Shown piece after piece: positions 44,571-53,306 of a stretch of 64,000 bases of DNA. Positions within the stretch are counted from its first letter, which is position 1. Each line of letters starts with the position of its first letter. The stretch comes from Pedobacter glucosidilyticus DSM 23534 (GTDB lineage Bacteria; Bacteroidota; Bacteroidia; Sphingobacteriales; Sphingobacteriaceae). The stretch covers positions 1 through 64,000 of the forward strand of contig NZ_AULF01000017.1 in the NCBI RefSeq assembly GCF_000425145.1, written 5' to 3'. The notes beneath the pieces were generated by a model. It did no database searches. It saw only the letters and a list, made by a program, of their open reading frames with translations, and had not been told where the DNA came from. A program made the position numbers and the translations under genes.

Positions 44571-44850
44571 AAGGGAACGCTGAAAACCTTGTAACAGAGT
44601 AGGCATTAATTCATGATTTTGAAGAATGAAAATAATATGATAATTCCTTAAGCTCAGCCTCGCCTGCCCTCATGCCGGGCAATGGCATTTACTTTTCTCC
44701 CGCGAAAAGTAAACAAAAGCTCCCGACTGCGCCCTTTGCTACCAATGGAACTGCTTAGGCTTAAGCAGCACTGCCGCAAAGGCCAAGGTCGAATAAAAGC
44801 TTATGTTCAGGTACTGCTTAAAGGATTTATCATAAAAACTCAATCAAATT
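44571..44850. repeat. Tandem-duplicated block, unit 1 (family 1-like short form, copy C)
   Basis: Contains GTAACAGAGTAGGCAT, GAATGAAAATAATATGATAA, CCTCATGCCGGGCAATGGCA, a TTTACTTTT..GAAAAGTAAA hairpin and CTCCCGACTGCGCCCTTTGC, ending GTTCAGGTACTGCTTAAA. The whole block recurs at 44940-45270. Confidence 0.8.
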
Positions 44851-44884
44851 AAATAAGTGGGATAGCTGCAAGTACATCCCCTTC

Positions 44885-44924
44885 AAAACAACTGATGCTT
44901 ACAGTAATAAGCACCTGTTGTTTT
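44885..44924. terminator. Hairpin between the duplicated blocks
   Basis: AAAACAAC..TGCTTA (44885 on) pairs with TAAGCA..GTTGTTTT (to 44924) around a CAGTAA loop. On the plus strand it ends in GTTTT and may terminate the transcript from the gene at 44169. Confidence 0.45.
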
Positions 44925-44939
44925 AATGCTTCAAGAACA

Positions 44940-45270
44940 AAGGGGGACGCCGAAAACCCTGTAACAGAGTAGGCATAACCAAAATGTTTGATTTTGAAGA
45001 ATGAAAATAATATGATAATTCCTTAGGCACAGTCTCGCCTGCCCTCATGCCGGGCAATGGCATTTACTTTTATTCAAAGGGTTTCATGTTTTTCTTTTGC
45101 CTTCATGAATGCTTTGCATTTTTTCCGCGAAATTAAACAAAAGCTCCCGACTGCGCCCTTTGCTACCAACGGAACTGCTTAGGCTTAAGCAGCACTGCCG
45201 CAAAGGCCAAGGTCGAATAAAAGCTTATGTTCAGGTACTGCTTAAAGAATCTATCATAAAAATCAAATTA
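44940..45270. repeat. Tandem-duplicated block, unit 2 (family 1-like long form, copy D)
   Basis: Nearly identical to 44571-44850, but with about 50 bases inserted in the TTTACTTTT hairpin loop (from ATTCAAAGGG to TGCATTTTT). This is the same position and a very similar sequence as the insert that separates copy B from copy A. The remaining bases up to 45333 have no supported feature. Confidence 0.8.
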
Positions 45271-45333
45271 TTCATTTTCAAACCTTTCATGTAAAACTCT
45301 ATGGCTTCGAGATGTAGCAAAGCCAAATCAAAG

Positions 45334-45657
45334 ATGAAGAAAAAATTCATCATTCCTATGATTGCTGTAGCAGCAATCTCAGGCGCTGTTTTATTCTCTG
45401 CTTTTAAAGCCAATAGTGGTAAAGCAACAGAACAGCTTTGGTTTCAGTATAGTGGTAGTGGCGACCCTACCCAGTCTGAAAATTATGTCCTCTCTGGTAG
45501 TGCTGCTCCTGATTGTGGTGGCGACCAGCAAGTTTGTGCAATCAGGGCACTAGACAATGGTTTTGACCAGCCAGAAATTACCAGCACTCTGGCTGCTGAA
45601 ATCAATGCCGCTGTTAGCAATAATACTCCAAGTGCTAATGTAGGCTTGAGAAATTAA
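45334..45657 (+). CDS. Small exported protein with a Cys pair
   Basis: 107 aa from MKKKFIIPMIAVAAISGAVLFSAFKANSG, a clear signal or anchor sequence. An upstream in-frame ATG at 45301 only adds a basic leader from repeat DNA. The mature part has LWFQYSGSGDPTQSENYV and two cysteines close together (APDCGGDQQVCAIRAL). It resembles small exported Bacteroidota proteins such as DUF6520-like families, but I cannot assign it. It is convergent with the SusD gene across a shared terminator hairpin and may be part of the same functional module. Confidence 0.7.
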   Translation: MKKKFIIPMIAVAAISGAVLFSAFKANSGKATEQLWFQYSGSGDPTQSENYVLSGSAAPDCGGDQQVCAIRALDNGFDQPEITSTLAAEINAAVSNNTPSANVGLRN

Positions 45658-45663
45658 TGCTTG

Positions 45664-45736
45664 AAACGGGGTTATCTCTATAAGTATCATTCGCTTTGCT
45701 AAAAAGACTCGAAATAAACTTGAGATAACCTCGTTT
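45664..45736. terminator. Bidirectional terminator hairpin
   Basis: Arms AAACGGGGTTATCTC (45664-45678) and GAGATAACCTCGTTT (45722-45736) pair with one mismatch. TTGTTT follows on the plus strand. It lies between the small exported gene (+) and the SusD gene (-). Confidence 0.7.
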
Positions 45737-45743
45737 TGTTTAT

Positions 45744-47117
45744 CTATCTAGGATTTTGTTCTAATCCTCCTCTTTCTATAACATCACTAGGTATAGGAAA
45801 TACATAAGCATTGCTATTAGGTAATAAGCTATAGGTTTGCCCGGCTACTGTTCTACTTAAGGTGGTTGATGTTGCTGCTGACAAATTCAAACGCTTCAAG
45901 TCATACCACCTTAATCCTCTAAAAATGAGTTCCTTTCGTCTTTCTCTCAAAATCACTTCTAAGGCTACTGCATGATTACTTACCACCATTGGTGTATAGC
46001 TCCCATTTCTGAATCTCTTTAGCAATAAGGTATTTAAGTCTGCCATAGCAAGTGTCGTTTCATTTTGCCTTGCCAAGGCTTCTGCTCTGTTTAACAATAC
46101 TTCTGCCGTGGTTATACCTGTAAACATGCTACTACCGTTTTGCCCACTGTAGTTTCCTTTAAACTGGAAAGTTCCGTCGGCGTTAGCTCTAAAGAAAAGC
46201 TGCTTGCGTAAATCTTGTGCTTCATACTGCTGGTAAAGTTCTGGTGATATTCTACATCTGCTTGGGGCCAAAATAGTATAAACTCCTGTTGCATAAAATA
46301 GGGTCTCGGCATTTAATCTTACAAAAGGGATATTTGAACTTGTGCTGAGGCTATTGTAATCTATCAAATTATTGTTGATGGCTAAAGCACTATCGGCATA
46401 GGCTTTTACCATCGCATAATCTTGTTTATACAAGGCTACTCTAGATAGTAGTGCATAAGTATTACATCGGTCTGGGCGGGTGGCTACTATTCCCCTTGGT
46501 TCCAAGAGTTTGCTGGCTTCCTGTAAATCTGTAATGATTTTATCATAGCATGCTGCAAGACTATTTCTACCGTTTACCTGATTAAAATCGCTTGACAACC
46601 TAAGCGGTATACCTAAGTCTGTGGCTGCTGTTGCTTCCTGATAGGCGGGTGCAAATATCATCAATAGATTGAAAAAATTATTTGCCCTATGAAATAAAGC
46701 TTGGCCTTTTAACTGTGATGCTACATTTTGGTTATCCGAATAATTATTAGCCTCTAAAGTTTCTAATACCACATTACATGCTAAAATAGTACTGTACATC
46801 CTTTGCCAGTTGCCAGCATCGCCATCATCTGCTGTATTTCGCCAGAGGTAGATATTTCTTTCTCGCTCAAAGGGAAAGGAATTAAAATCTGCATCGGTAA
46901 GAAAGTAGTTGTCTGCTGCTCCTTCTGCTATAGCCGGAACGGTATTGATAAAGGTCTCATCCAATAGGGCTTGCAAATCATTCAGCTTTTGTGGGATTAC
47001 CAATTGTTGATTGGGCTTTACTTCTAAAAAATCCTGACATGCGGTTAATATCCATAGCAACATGACAGTGGCTACAGAAAAGCGCTGTTTAAATATTTTT
47101 ATGTTCATCATTTTCAT
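45744..47117 (-). CDS. SusD/RagB family outer-membrane lipoprotein
   Basis: A 457-aa surface lipoprotein. Lipobox region LLWILTACQDFLEVKPNQQL, then TPR-like helices and the late SusD signature ILRERRKELIFRGLRWYDLKRL (about 386-407), ending in YVFPIPSDVIERGGLEQNPR. SusD proteins form the lid on SusC channels and bind the nutrient. The upstream SusC gene is 19 bases away. No glycoside hydrolase or lyase gene is adjacent, so the ligand need not be a polysaccharide. Confidence 0.94.
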   Translation of the reverse strand: MKMMNIKIFKQRFSVATVMLLWILTACQDFLEVKPNQQLVIPQKLNDLQALLDETFINTVPAIAEGAADNYFLTDADFNSFPFERERNIYLWRNTADDGDAGNWQRMYSTILACNVVLETLEANNYSDNQNVASQLKGQALFHRANNFFNLLMIFAPAYQEATAATDLGIPLRLSSDFNQVNGRNSLAACYDKIITDLQEASKLLEPRGIVATRPDRCNTYALLSRVALYKQDYAMVKAYADSALAINNNLIDYNSLSTSSNIPFVRLNAETLFYATGVYTILAPSRCRISPELYQQYEAQDLRKQLFFRANADGTFQFKGNYSGQNGSSMFTGITTAEVLLNRAEALARQNETTLAMADLNTLLLKRFRNGSYTPMVVSNHAVALEVILRERRKELIFRGLRWYDLKRLNLSAATSTTLSRTVAGQTYSLLPNSNAYVFPIPSDVIERGGLEQNPR

Positions 47118-47136
47118 TATTATGTATTATTTCTAC

Positions 47137-50100
47137 TTAGTAACTAGCTCTTAAACCTATAGCAAATGTGGCCCGGGCGGGAATATTTCTACCATAGTCT
47201 GGGTCTATACCTGTTTTTGATGCCTGCCATAATATCCCTAAATTACTAGCATAGGCAAATAGCTCTGTTTGCTGTGGCATCCATTTACGTCCTTTATCTT
47301 TGGGCTGATAGCTGAGGCGTAAATCTTGCAGGCGGATATGGTCTGCCTTTTCTATCAATGTTTCGGTATTTCCATAAAAGGCGTCCCGCTGACTGTTTAA
47401 AGGATACAGGAATGCGGGTACACTTGTTCTTTGTTCATCCCCGGGCTGCTGCCAACGTAAATCATAATCGGGATGGCTGTTACCTATAACCAAGCCGCTA
47501 TAATCTATGGTTGGTCTTCTAAAGAAGTAGTGCAGTTTAAAACTTAAGCTTACAGACAAACTCATTGGACCATAGGTTAGGGTATTTCTGAATATGCCAT
47601 TATATAAGGGGATTGCCGAACCATGAAATACCAATTCTTCTACTGCAGTAGATGCGGTTATACTGGCATAGTCTGTACTGGGCTGTCCGTTTAAAATACC
47701 TCTAACCGCCCCTGTTTGCGGGTCTAAACCTCCATTTTTATAGCTAAACAGTGGGTATACGGGAAAATTTTCCAGAGGTAATATATTTGCTCCGCTGCTT
47801 ACATAGTTACGGGCTACAAAATCATTTTCATAACGCTCTACCTCTGTTTTTGTGTAGGCCAGCATCAGCATACTACGCCAAGAAAGCTTTCCTTTCAGAT
47901 TGATACTGCTAAGAAGCAGCTCTGCTCCTTTTCCTCTGGTAGAGGCGTTATTGATGGTATTAAAGGCAAAGCCTGTAGTGGGATCTATAGGCTCTAAAGC
48001 CAATAAATTATTTGTTCTTTTTTGGTAGACATCTATACTTCCACTGAATCTGTTATTTAAGCTCGCAAAGTCTAAAGCTAAATTGAGGGTATTTACCCTT
48101 TCCCACTGCAAGGCACTATTAGGTGGATTGATGATACTTGCCATAGGCAAATTGGTAATGCTGTTTACAGAAGGGTCGTAACGTAAAACGGTTAAAGCAG
48201 AAATACTGTTGTTAACATTACCGCCCGAGCCATAAGATAAACGTAGTTTTAATAAAGGAAGCTTTTTCCAGTTATAAAAAGCTTCTTCATGGATATTCCA
48301 AGCGATACCCGCCGACCATAGCGGTGTGCCTTTCTGGTTTGCTGCTACACCAAATAAATTAGAGGCATCTTTTCTGGCGCTTAAAGTAAGTAGGTACCGT
48401 TGTTGATAATCGTATCCTAGCTGCGCATACAGGGAGGTGTTATGGTCTTTTAAACCTGTATTAAACTGATTATTGGGTATATTTCCTGCTAATGCTAAAT
48501 TCCCGAAGGATGGATATACTGTATTATAATTTACTAAAGCACTGGTAAGAATATCTGGGTCATAACCGTATTGCCTAAAGGCCTCGCCTGTGGTTTTTAG
48601 TGCTCTTCGCTCTGCTCCAGCCATCATTTGAAGCTGATGTTTTTCTGCTATGCGTATATCGCCATCTAATTGAAAGCGTAAGGCATGGCTTTGTAATACA
48701 CTTTGGTTTTGGTCTATAATACCTCCTAGTGGTATTTGACGCTGTACAATGGTTCCATTTAATTGTGTGTACTGGTTAATGAGGTTACGACTATAATAGC
48801 TATCCTGACTGTAGTAGTCTAGCTCTTGGCTTTTTTCTTGTTGATATTGATACCTTAAAGAAGCTTTTAAAATGGGTAACACACGCCATTTGGCACTACT
48901 TTCCAGCGTAATGTTATTTCTTTTGAGCTGGTTTTCTGCCTCGGTTAATTCCTGCAAAGGCCTGTAGGCCCAATCTAGTAAAAAGGGGTTGGCATCTATA
49001 ACACTTTGCAGCGTTAGGCTTCTGTAATCTTTGTCTATGGCAAGGGCTTGTCCCTTATCATCTGCCAAACGGGCATAAGGGTAGAGGTTGAAGTTCCCTT
49101 GTCTGATTTGACCATAGCCTACCAAACTACGCGATCCATTCCGCTGGTTGTTTGCCTCTACATAGCTAACTGCTGTTTGTAGTTCTAGCTGTTTAAATAA
49201 TTTTAAGCTTTGGTCTGCTTTAAAAGTATAGCGCTCTCCGCTGTTGGTGTTTAAATGCTGCTGGTTACGGTCGTAACCAGCACTTACTAAAAAATGCTGC
49301 CCTGCACTTCCTCCTGATATATGGACATTGTATTGCTGGTTGGTAGCTGGGCGGTAAACATAGCGGCTAAAATCGTCTCTTACATCGTATTGTGCCAGTA
49401 GGGTCCGCTGCTGGATATAATCCGCTTCGCTTAAAGTTCCATTGGCTCTGGCTACCAATAGCTCTATACCGGGTGTAAGGGCGGGTAACCTCCTGTTGTT
49501 TAATAAAGCATTGTAAAAACCTCTGCTATAAAGAAAAGCTTCTGCCTCCAGATAAGAATTGGTATTGAGTTGCGGTAGGGCAAAAAGATCTGGCTGTTGG
49601 GTGTATTGATAGTTTTGGCTAAAAGATACTTTCGTTTTCTGCTCGTACCTTCCTTTTTTGGTGGTAATTACAATTACACCATTTCCTGCTCTGGCTCCCC
49701 AGATAGCTGCCGCAGCAGCATCTTTTAAAATCGTGACACTCTCGATATCATTAGGGTTGATATTGTTAATATCACCGGGATAAGGAAAGTTGTCTACCAC
49801 TACTAAGGGTTCACTGTCTGCATTGATGCTGGTGATTCCTCTAATGCTAAGCCTATTATTGACCCCTGATAAATTGGGCGAATTGCTTCGTCTATCAAAT
49901 TGTAAAGTAGGTGTTAAGGCTTCCAGACGCTCTACGATATTTGCACCTGTGGCTCTTTGGATCTCTGTTTGTGAAATAGCTTCTGCACTACCTGTCATCC
50001 TACCGGGAGCTAAAGTTTGGTAACCTGTACTGATGGTAACCATGTTTAAGGTTTGACTGCCTAGGCTTAAGCGAATGTTTATACTTGTCGGATAAGGTGC

Positions 50101-50355
50101 TTGTAGTTGAAGCTGTTTTTCCTGATAGCCTACATAATGAACAACCAGACGGAGTGTTGTTTGGCTGGTACTAAAAGTAAAGCTACCGTCTTGCTGGCTT
50201 TGTAATTGTAAATCATCTGTTTTGATGCTTGCCCCAACAAGTGGATTGCCTAAGCTATCTGTGATGATACCTTTTAAGGTATAGCTATTTTGGGCTCTTG
50301 CTGGCATAGTGCTACAGAGCAAGAGTAGTAGAGAAAGCGTTAAAAGTTTTTGCAT
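47137..50355 (-). CDS. SusC/RagA family TonB-linked outer-membrane transporter
   Basis: 1072 aa: signal peptide (1-21), CarboxypepD_reg-like domain (about 27-105; GIITDSLGNPLVGASIKTDD), plug domain (about 115-240; VVVDNFPYPGDINNINPNDIESVTILKDAAAAAIWGARAGNGVIVITTKKG), and a 22-strand barrel to the C-terminal GLRASY. It imports large nutrients through the outer membrane using TonB energy. It pairs with the SusD gene downstream and follows a TlpA-like gene by 34 bases, giving a TlpA-SusC-SusD operon. Confidence 0.95.
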   Translation of the reverse strand: MQKLLTLSLLLLLCSTMPARAQNSYTLKGIITDSLGNPLVGASIKTDDLQLQSQQDGSFTFSTSQTTLRLVVHYVGYQEKQLQLQAPYPTSINIRLSLGSQTLNMVTISTGYQTLAPGRMTGSAEAISQTEIQRATGANIVERLEALTPTLQFDRRSNSPNLSGVNNRLSIRGITSINADSEPLVVVDNFPYPGDINNINPNDIESVTILKDAAAAAIWGARAGNGVIVITTKKGRYEQKTKVSFSQNYQYTQQPDLFALPQLNTNSYLEAEAFLYSRGFYNALLNNRRLPALTPGIELLVARANGTLSEADYIQQRTLLAQYDVRDDFSRYVYRPATNQQYNVHISGGSAGQHFLVSAGYDRNQQHLNTNSGERYTFKADQSLKLFKQLELQTAVSYVEANNQRNGSRSLVGYGQIRQGNFNLYPYARLADDKGQALAIDKDYRSLTLQSVIDANPFLLDWAYRPLQELTEAENQLKRNNITLESSAKWRVLPILKASLRYQYQQEKSQELDYYSQDSYYSRNLINQYTQLNGTIVQRQIPLGGIIDQNQSVLQSHALRFQLDGDIRIAEKHQLQMMAGAERRALKTTGEAFRQYGYDPDILTSALVNYNTVYPSFGNLALAGNIPNNQFNTGLKDHNTSLYAQLGYDYQQRYLLTLSARKDASNLFGVAANQKGTPLWSAGIAWNIHEEAFYNWKKLPLLKLRLSYGSGGNVNNSISALTVLRYDPSVNSITNLPMASIINPPNSALQWERVNTLNLALDFASLNNRFSGSIDVYQKRTNNLLALEPIDPTTGFAFNTINNASTRGKGAELLLSSINLKGKLSWRSMLMLAYTKTEVERYENDFVARNYVSSGANILPLENFPVYPLFSYKNGGLDPQTGAVRGILNGQPSTDYASITASTAVEELVFHGSAIPLYNGIFRNTLTYGPMSLSVSLSFKLHYFFRRPTIDYSGLVIGNSHPDYDLRWQQPGDEQRTSVPAFLYPLNSQRDAFYGNTETLIEKADHIRLQDLRLSYQPKDKGRKWMPQQTELFAYASNLGILWQASKTGIDPDYGRNIPARATFAIGLRASY

Positions 50356-50389
50356 GTTTTTGATGTTTGGTTTAGTTTATGAGAAAATG

Positions 50390-51667
50390 CTAATGGGTTT
50401 CTGTAAAGACGATAAATTCTACCAGCCTTTCTTGTATGCTGAACTGTAATTGGTAGGGCTTTAAAGCTGCATTTACTGCCGCTAGGTCTTCCATATCTTT
50501 TACTTTGAGTTGCAGGTCTATCCTGCCTGTATAGCCGGTTTCATCCAGTACAGGGATATGATCTGGTTTAAAGTTGTAATAGCTGGTGAGCGAAGTAAGG
50601 CTGGCATTGCGTAGCTCTTTGAGTTCTTGCTGTCCATTTAAGCTGTTGAATACTTTTTGGGGTTTGGCAGGGCTGAGTGTTCCTGTTTTTTGCAGTACCC
50701 ATACTTTTACCTTACGGTACTCTTCTCTGGTATGTAAGCCTAGGCTCTGGTTTAAGTCTGCTACGATTTTCTGTAGCCTGATGCTGTCTGGGGTATGCAG
50801 GGCTAATACCGACTCGTAGCAATAGGCATAGCGCTGAGACCATGCTTCTTTATCCATCGTAGATAGCTCGGGCAGGTAAGCTGCTTTATCTTTTACTTCC
50901 CATAACAAGCGGTTAGGAAGTATAAAGAAGGCTTTTTCAAAAGCCATGAGGTAAATACGGTAGAGCGGAAAGTTGATGATATAGGTACGTATAGTTTGCT
51001 TTAGGCTATCTCTTTGTACACCATAGCTGCTTGTTGCCCCTGCCAGATAGGGTTTTACCAGACTATAATAGGCTGCCTGCCCCGGATAGCGTTCTTGCAA
51101 GAGTGGTTCTTTGGGGTTAAAGTTTAGAATATCTGCTTTTAGTGGAAGCTTGATGTTTTGCTGCTGCTTAAATTGCAGCAGGTTCTCTTCTTTTAAGGCA
51201 CTGCTATGGCTGATGGCTGCTACCTTGCCTTGCGGACTGATCCAGACCAGGTGTGGTGCTATACGGTGCGGAAAAAGCTGATGCCAATAGCCATCTTGTA
51301 TTACCCAGCGTAAGCCTTTGCCTGCGCTGTAAGCTTCCCGTGTTTGGCTATTCATTTGTGCCGGGCTTTCTTTGGTTACAGCTAGTATGCTGATGCCTGT
51401 TTGCTGGGCCAAGCTATCTGCAAGCTTCAGTTGCTGCTGAAAGTTTTTACAGGTGGAGTTGATGAATAATAGCAAAAAGGCTTTGCCTTGTAAGCTTGGC
51501 TCTTGCTGGTAGGCTGCTGCTGGTAGCTCTTCTCCTATTTGTAAAGCCTGCTGGGCTTTGGCTTTTTTACTGTATGATACCACAACTAGCAGGAATACAA
51601 GTAGTTTGATAGTATTGTACCTCTTAAAAAAAGGCAGTATGTATCCTATACGATGTTTATCGTTCAT
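50390..51667 (-). CDS. TlpA/thioredoxin-like exported protein lacking the CxxC pair
   Basis: A 425-aa exported protein with a hydrophobic signal (about 16-38, ending KAQ). The thioredoxin-fold domain (about 40-170) has GEELPAAAYQQEP and FLLLFINSTCKNFQQQL, where a single Cys replaces the CxxC redox pair, then APHLVWISPQGKVAAI. The C-terminal 250 residues are helical and of unknown fold. Proteins like this accompany some SusC/SusD pairs in Sphingobacteriaceae. Loss of the second Cys argues against disulfide reductase activity; a binding or scaffold role is possible. Confidence 0.8.
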   Translation of the reverse strand: MNDKHRIGYILPFFKRYNTIKLLVFLLVVVSYSKKAKAQQALQIGEELPAAAYQQEPSLQGKAFLLLFINSTCKNFQQQLKLADSLAQQTGISILAVTKESPAQMNSQTREAYSAGKGLRWVIQDGYWHQLFPHRIAPHLVWISPQGKVAAISHSSALKEENLLQFKQQQNIKLPLKADILNFNPKEPLLQERYPGQAAYYSLVKPYLAGATSSYGVQRDSLKQTIRTYIINFPLYRIYLMAFEKAFFILPNRLLWEVKDKAAYLPELSTMDKEAWSQRYAYCYESVLALHTPDSIRLQKIVADLNQSLGLHTREEYRKVKVWVLQKTGTLSPAKPQKVFNSLNGQQELKELRNASLTSLTSYYNFKPDHIPVLDETGYTGRIDLQLKVKDMEDLAAVNAALKPYQLQFSIQERLVEFIVFTETH

Positions 51668-51693
51668 TTTTTTGTGTTTGGGTTTAAGGGTAT

Positions 51694-51788
51694 GTCACAT
51701 TGAGCGTCTAACCGAAAGTCATCCTGAGCGGAGTCGTTTGTCATCCTAAGTAAAGTCGAACTGTCATCCTGAGCGGAGTCGAAGGATA
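51694..51788. repeat. Four tandem units of the GTCATCCTGAGC-type repeat (family 3)
   Basis: Units of 22-25 bases start at 51694, 51718, 51740 and 51763. The best is GTCATCCTGAGCGGAGTCGA; the first is the most degenerate. This motif is a common dispersed repeat in Bacteroidota genomes as I know them. No gene lies in 51668-52377. Confidence 0.7.
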
Positions 51789-52022
51789 GCACTTCCAATC
51801 TCTAGCTACCTCTATCTCTCAGCCTGACAAAAACTTCCTATAGACGCTACAAAAAAACCGGCCGGGCTATTAACAGCTTTTTAACTTATTTCTTGGGATG
51901 CAATGGGCCAGACCGGTTGATGTCTTAAACACTATTCCGGTGCACAAATGATGAGGGCGTAAATTTGTTTTTGGTGCTCCATGGTAAATATATTGAGGAG
52001 CCTTTTGATAAGTTAGGAAACA

Positions 52023-52201
52023 CTAAAGGCGTGGAACTCAACTTACTGTTCTGGAGGTTCTGCTATACCTTTGGAAACGAATAAGTGAGCCCACGCCTTT
52101 AGCATGAGCATTTTCACTTATCGTCTCGTTTCCCTAGAATTTTAGCAGATTTCCAGAACAAGACTCTAAGTGCGAATGCTTTTAATATTTTAAGTATTCG
52201 C
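52023..52201. ncRNA. Interleaved inverted-repeat block, candidate structured RNA
   Basis: Four arms in the order A-B-A'-B'. A CTAAAGGCGTGG (52023-52034) is fully complementary to A' CCACGCCTTTAG (52091-52102). B (52048-52088; GTTCTGGA, TCTGCTA, GGAAACGA, TAAGTGA in order) is complementary with small gaps to B' (52114-52159). A further hairpin GCGAATGCTT/AAGTATTCGC (52172-52201) follows. A/A' and B/B' cannot form as one simple nested fold, so the block is a pseudoknot or a pair of alternative structures. No coding potential is seen. It may be an RNA gene, a regulatory leader for the HTH gene at 52378, or the remnant of a mobile element; the strand is undecided. Confidence 0.45.
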
Positions 52202-52377
52202 TAAATTAACAAACTTATTAATCTTCTAGACTATTTTTTTGACGTTTTGCCAAGAATAAGCCTTGTATATATAAATTAATATACAATAATATATAATATT
52301 ATATATTTTAACAAATATTATTATACATATACTAGATTTTTTTATCCATTATATTGTAATTCTTTACAATTATAAAA

Positions 52378-52773
52378 TTGAGTAATAAAAAAGTTAATAT
52401 TTCTAGAGGCGAAGTACTTCATAAAGTAGCTAAAACTAGTCGTTTATCCATTAAAGAAATTGCTGAAAAAGCAGGTTACAAATACCCTACATTTTATTTA
52501 CATATTAAAAAGGCTGATTTACCTTATGAGACATTAGCGAGGTATGGTAAAGTGCTGGAGCATGATTTTTCTGATGAATTTCCGGATATGATTGATTTTA
52601 CTTTTAAAGACAAGCATATTGCTTATGGAGCTAAAAAAATGAGTTATGAGGAATTGGAAGTAGAAAAAGACCGATGGTTGAATAAGTATCATCAGTTAAA
52701 TGAGAAGTACCAATTGCTTTCTGAAAAGTACCATTTATTGCTGGAAGAAAAATTGGGGTTAAAAGAGGGGTAG
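52378..52773 (+). CDS. HTH (XRE-like) protein with C-terminal coiled coil
   Basis: A 131-aa protein. The N-terminal helix-turn-helix (about 8-60; VLHKVAKTSRLSIKEIAEKAGYKYPTFYLHIKKADLPYETLARYGKVLEHDF) resembles XRE/phage-repressor HTHs. The C-terminal Tyr/Leu/Glu-rich coiled coil (about 88-131) carries repeats of the pattern YHQLNEKYQLLSEKYHLLLEE. The start is TTG at 52378; there is no ATG before residue 62. It follows an AT-rich stretch (52266-52312) and the structured block. Its last 325 coding bases are duplicated at 54386. Probably a DNA-binding regulator linked to mobile DNA, but unproven. Confidence 0.75.
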   Translation: MSNKKVNISRGEVLHKVAKTSRLSIKEIAEKAGYKYPTFYLHIKKADLPYETLARYGKVLEHDFSDEFPDMIDFTFKDKHIAYGAKKMSYEELEVEKDRWLNKYHQLNEKYQLLSEKYHLLLEEKLGLKEG

Positions 52774-52809
52774 AGTTTAAGATAATTGTGTTGGGGTGAT
52801 AAGGGGGGG
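52448..52809. repeat. Segmental duplication, source copy
   Basis: About 360 bp, covering most of the HTH gene and some 36 bases past its stop, recurs in the same orientation at 54386-54745. By eye there are about five differences (three in the last coding part, then one substitution and a 1-base indel), i.e. near 98-99% identity. Confidence 0.9.
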
Positions 52810-52869
52810 AAGTTCAAATGTTTTTGAAATTATGCTTTTAATTTATGACTTTGATTTTTTAGATAGAGT

Positions 52870-53240
52870 TATAGGTTACTTTGTAAAAAAAGCTATTTAC
52901 TTTGTGCTACCGTCTTTAATAAAGGTGCGTGGCTTCTCTTTATAAGCTATATGAAGGGAGAGCCTTGCATGAAGAGATAGTTTCGCTGCATTCGCCATTT
53001 TTTAACCGCAGAGGGCGCAGAGGACACCAAGCTGGGTGGTGACCTGAAAGTTATAGACTTTTTTTGTTTAATCGGTTTAGTTTGTCTAGCGAGATACGTG
53101 GCTTCTCTTTATAAGCTATATGAAGGGAGAGCCTTGCGTGATGAGATAGCTTCTTCGTTCCTCATCGCGATGACAAAACGATGGTGATAGCTTCGCTGTA
53201 TTCGAGGATGACAAAGTGATGGTGTAACCTTATAAAGTTC
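52870..53240. repeat. Intergenic repeat family 2 block (copies near 53 kb)
   Basis: Contains GTGCGTGGCTTCTCTTTATAAGCTATATGAAGG twice in variant form, the core TTTTAACCGCAGAGGGCGCA at 53000 and the right-arm motif CTTCTTCGTTCCTCATCGCG. It matches the 42.5 kb block over long stretches. No gene is supported between 52774 and 53306. Confidence 0.7.
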
Positions 53241-53306
53241 AGGATGTGCAATACGCTGTTATAACAAAATGAGTTAGTATTGCCACTGAATAAGCAATCA
53301 GAATAA

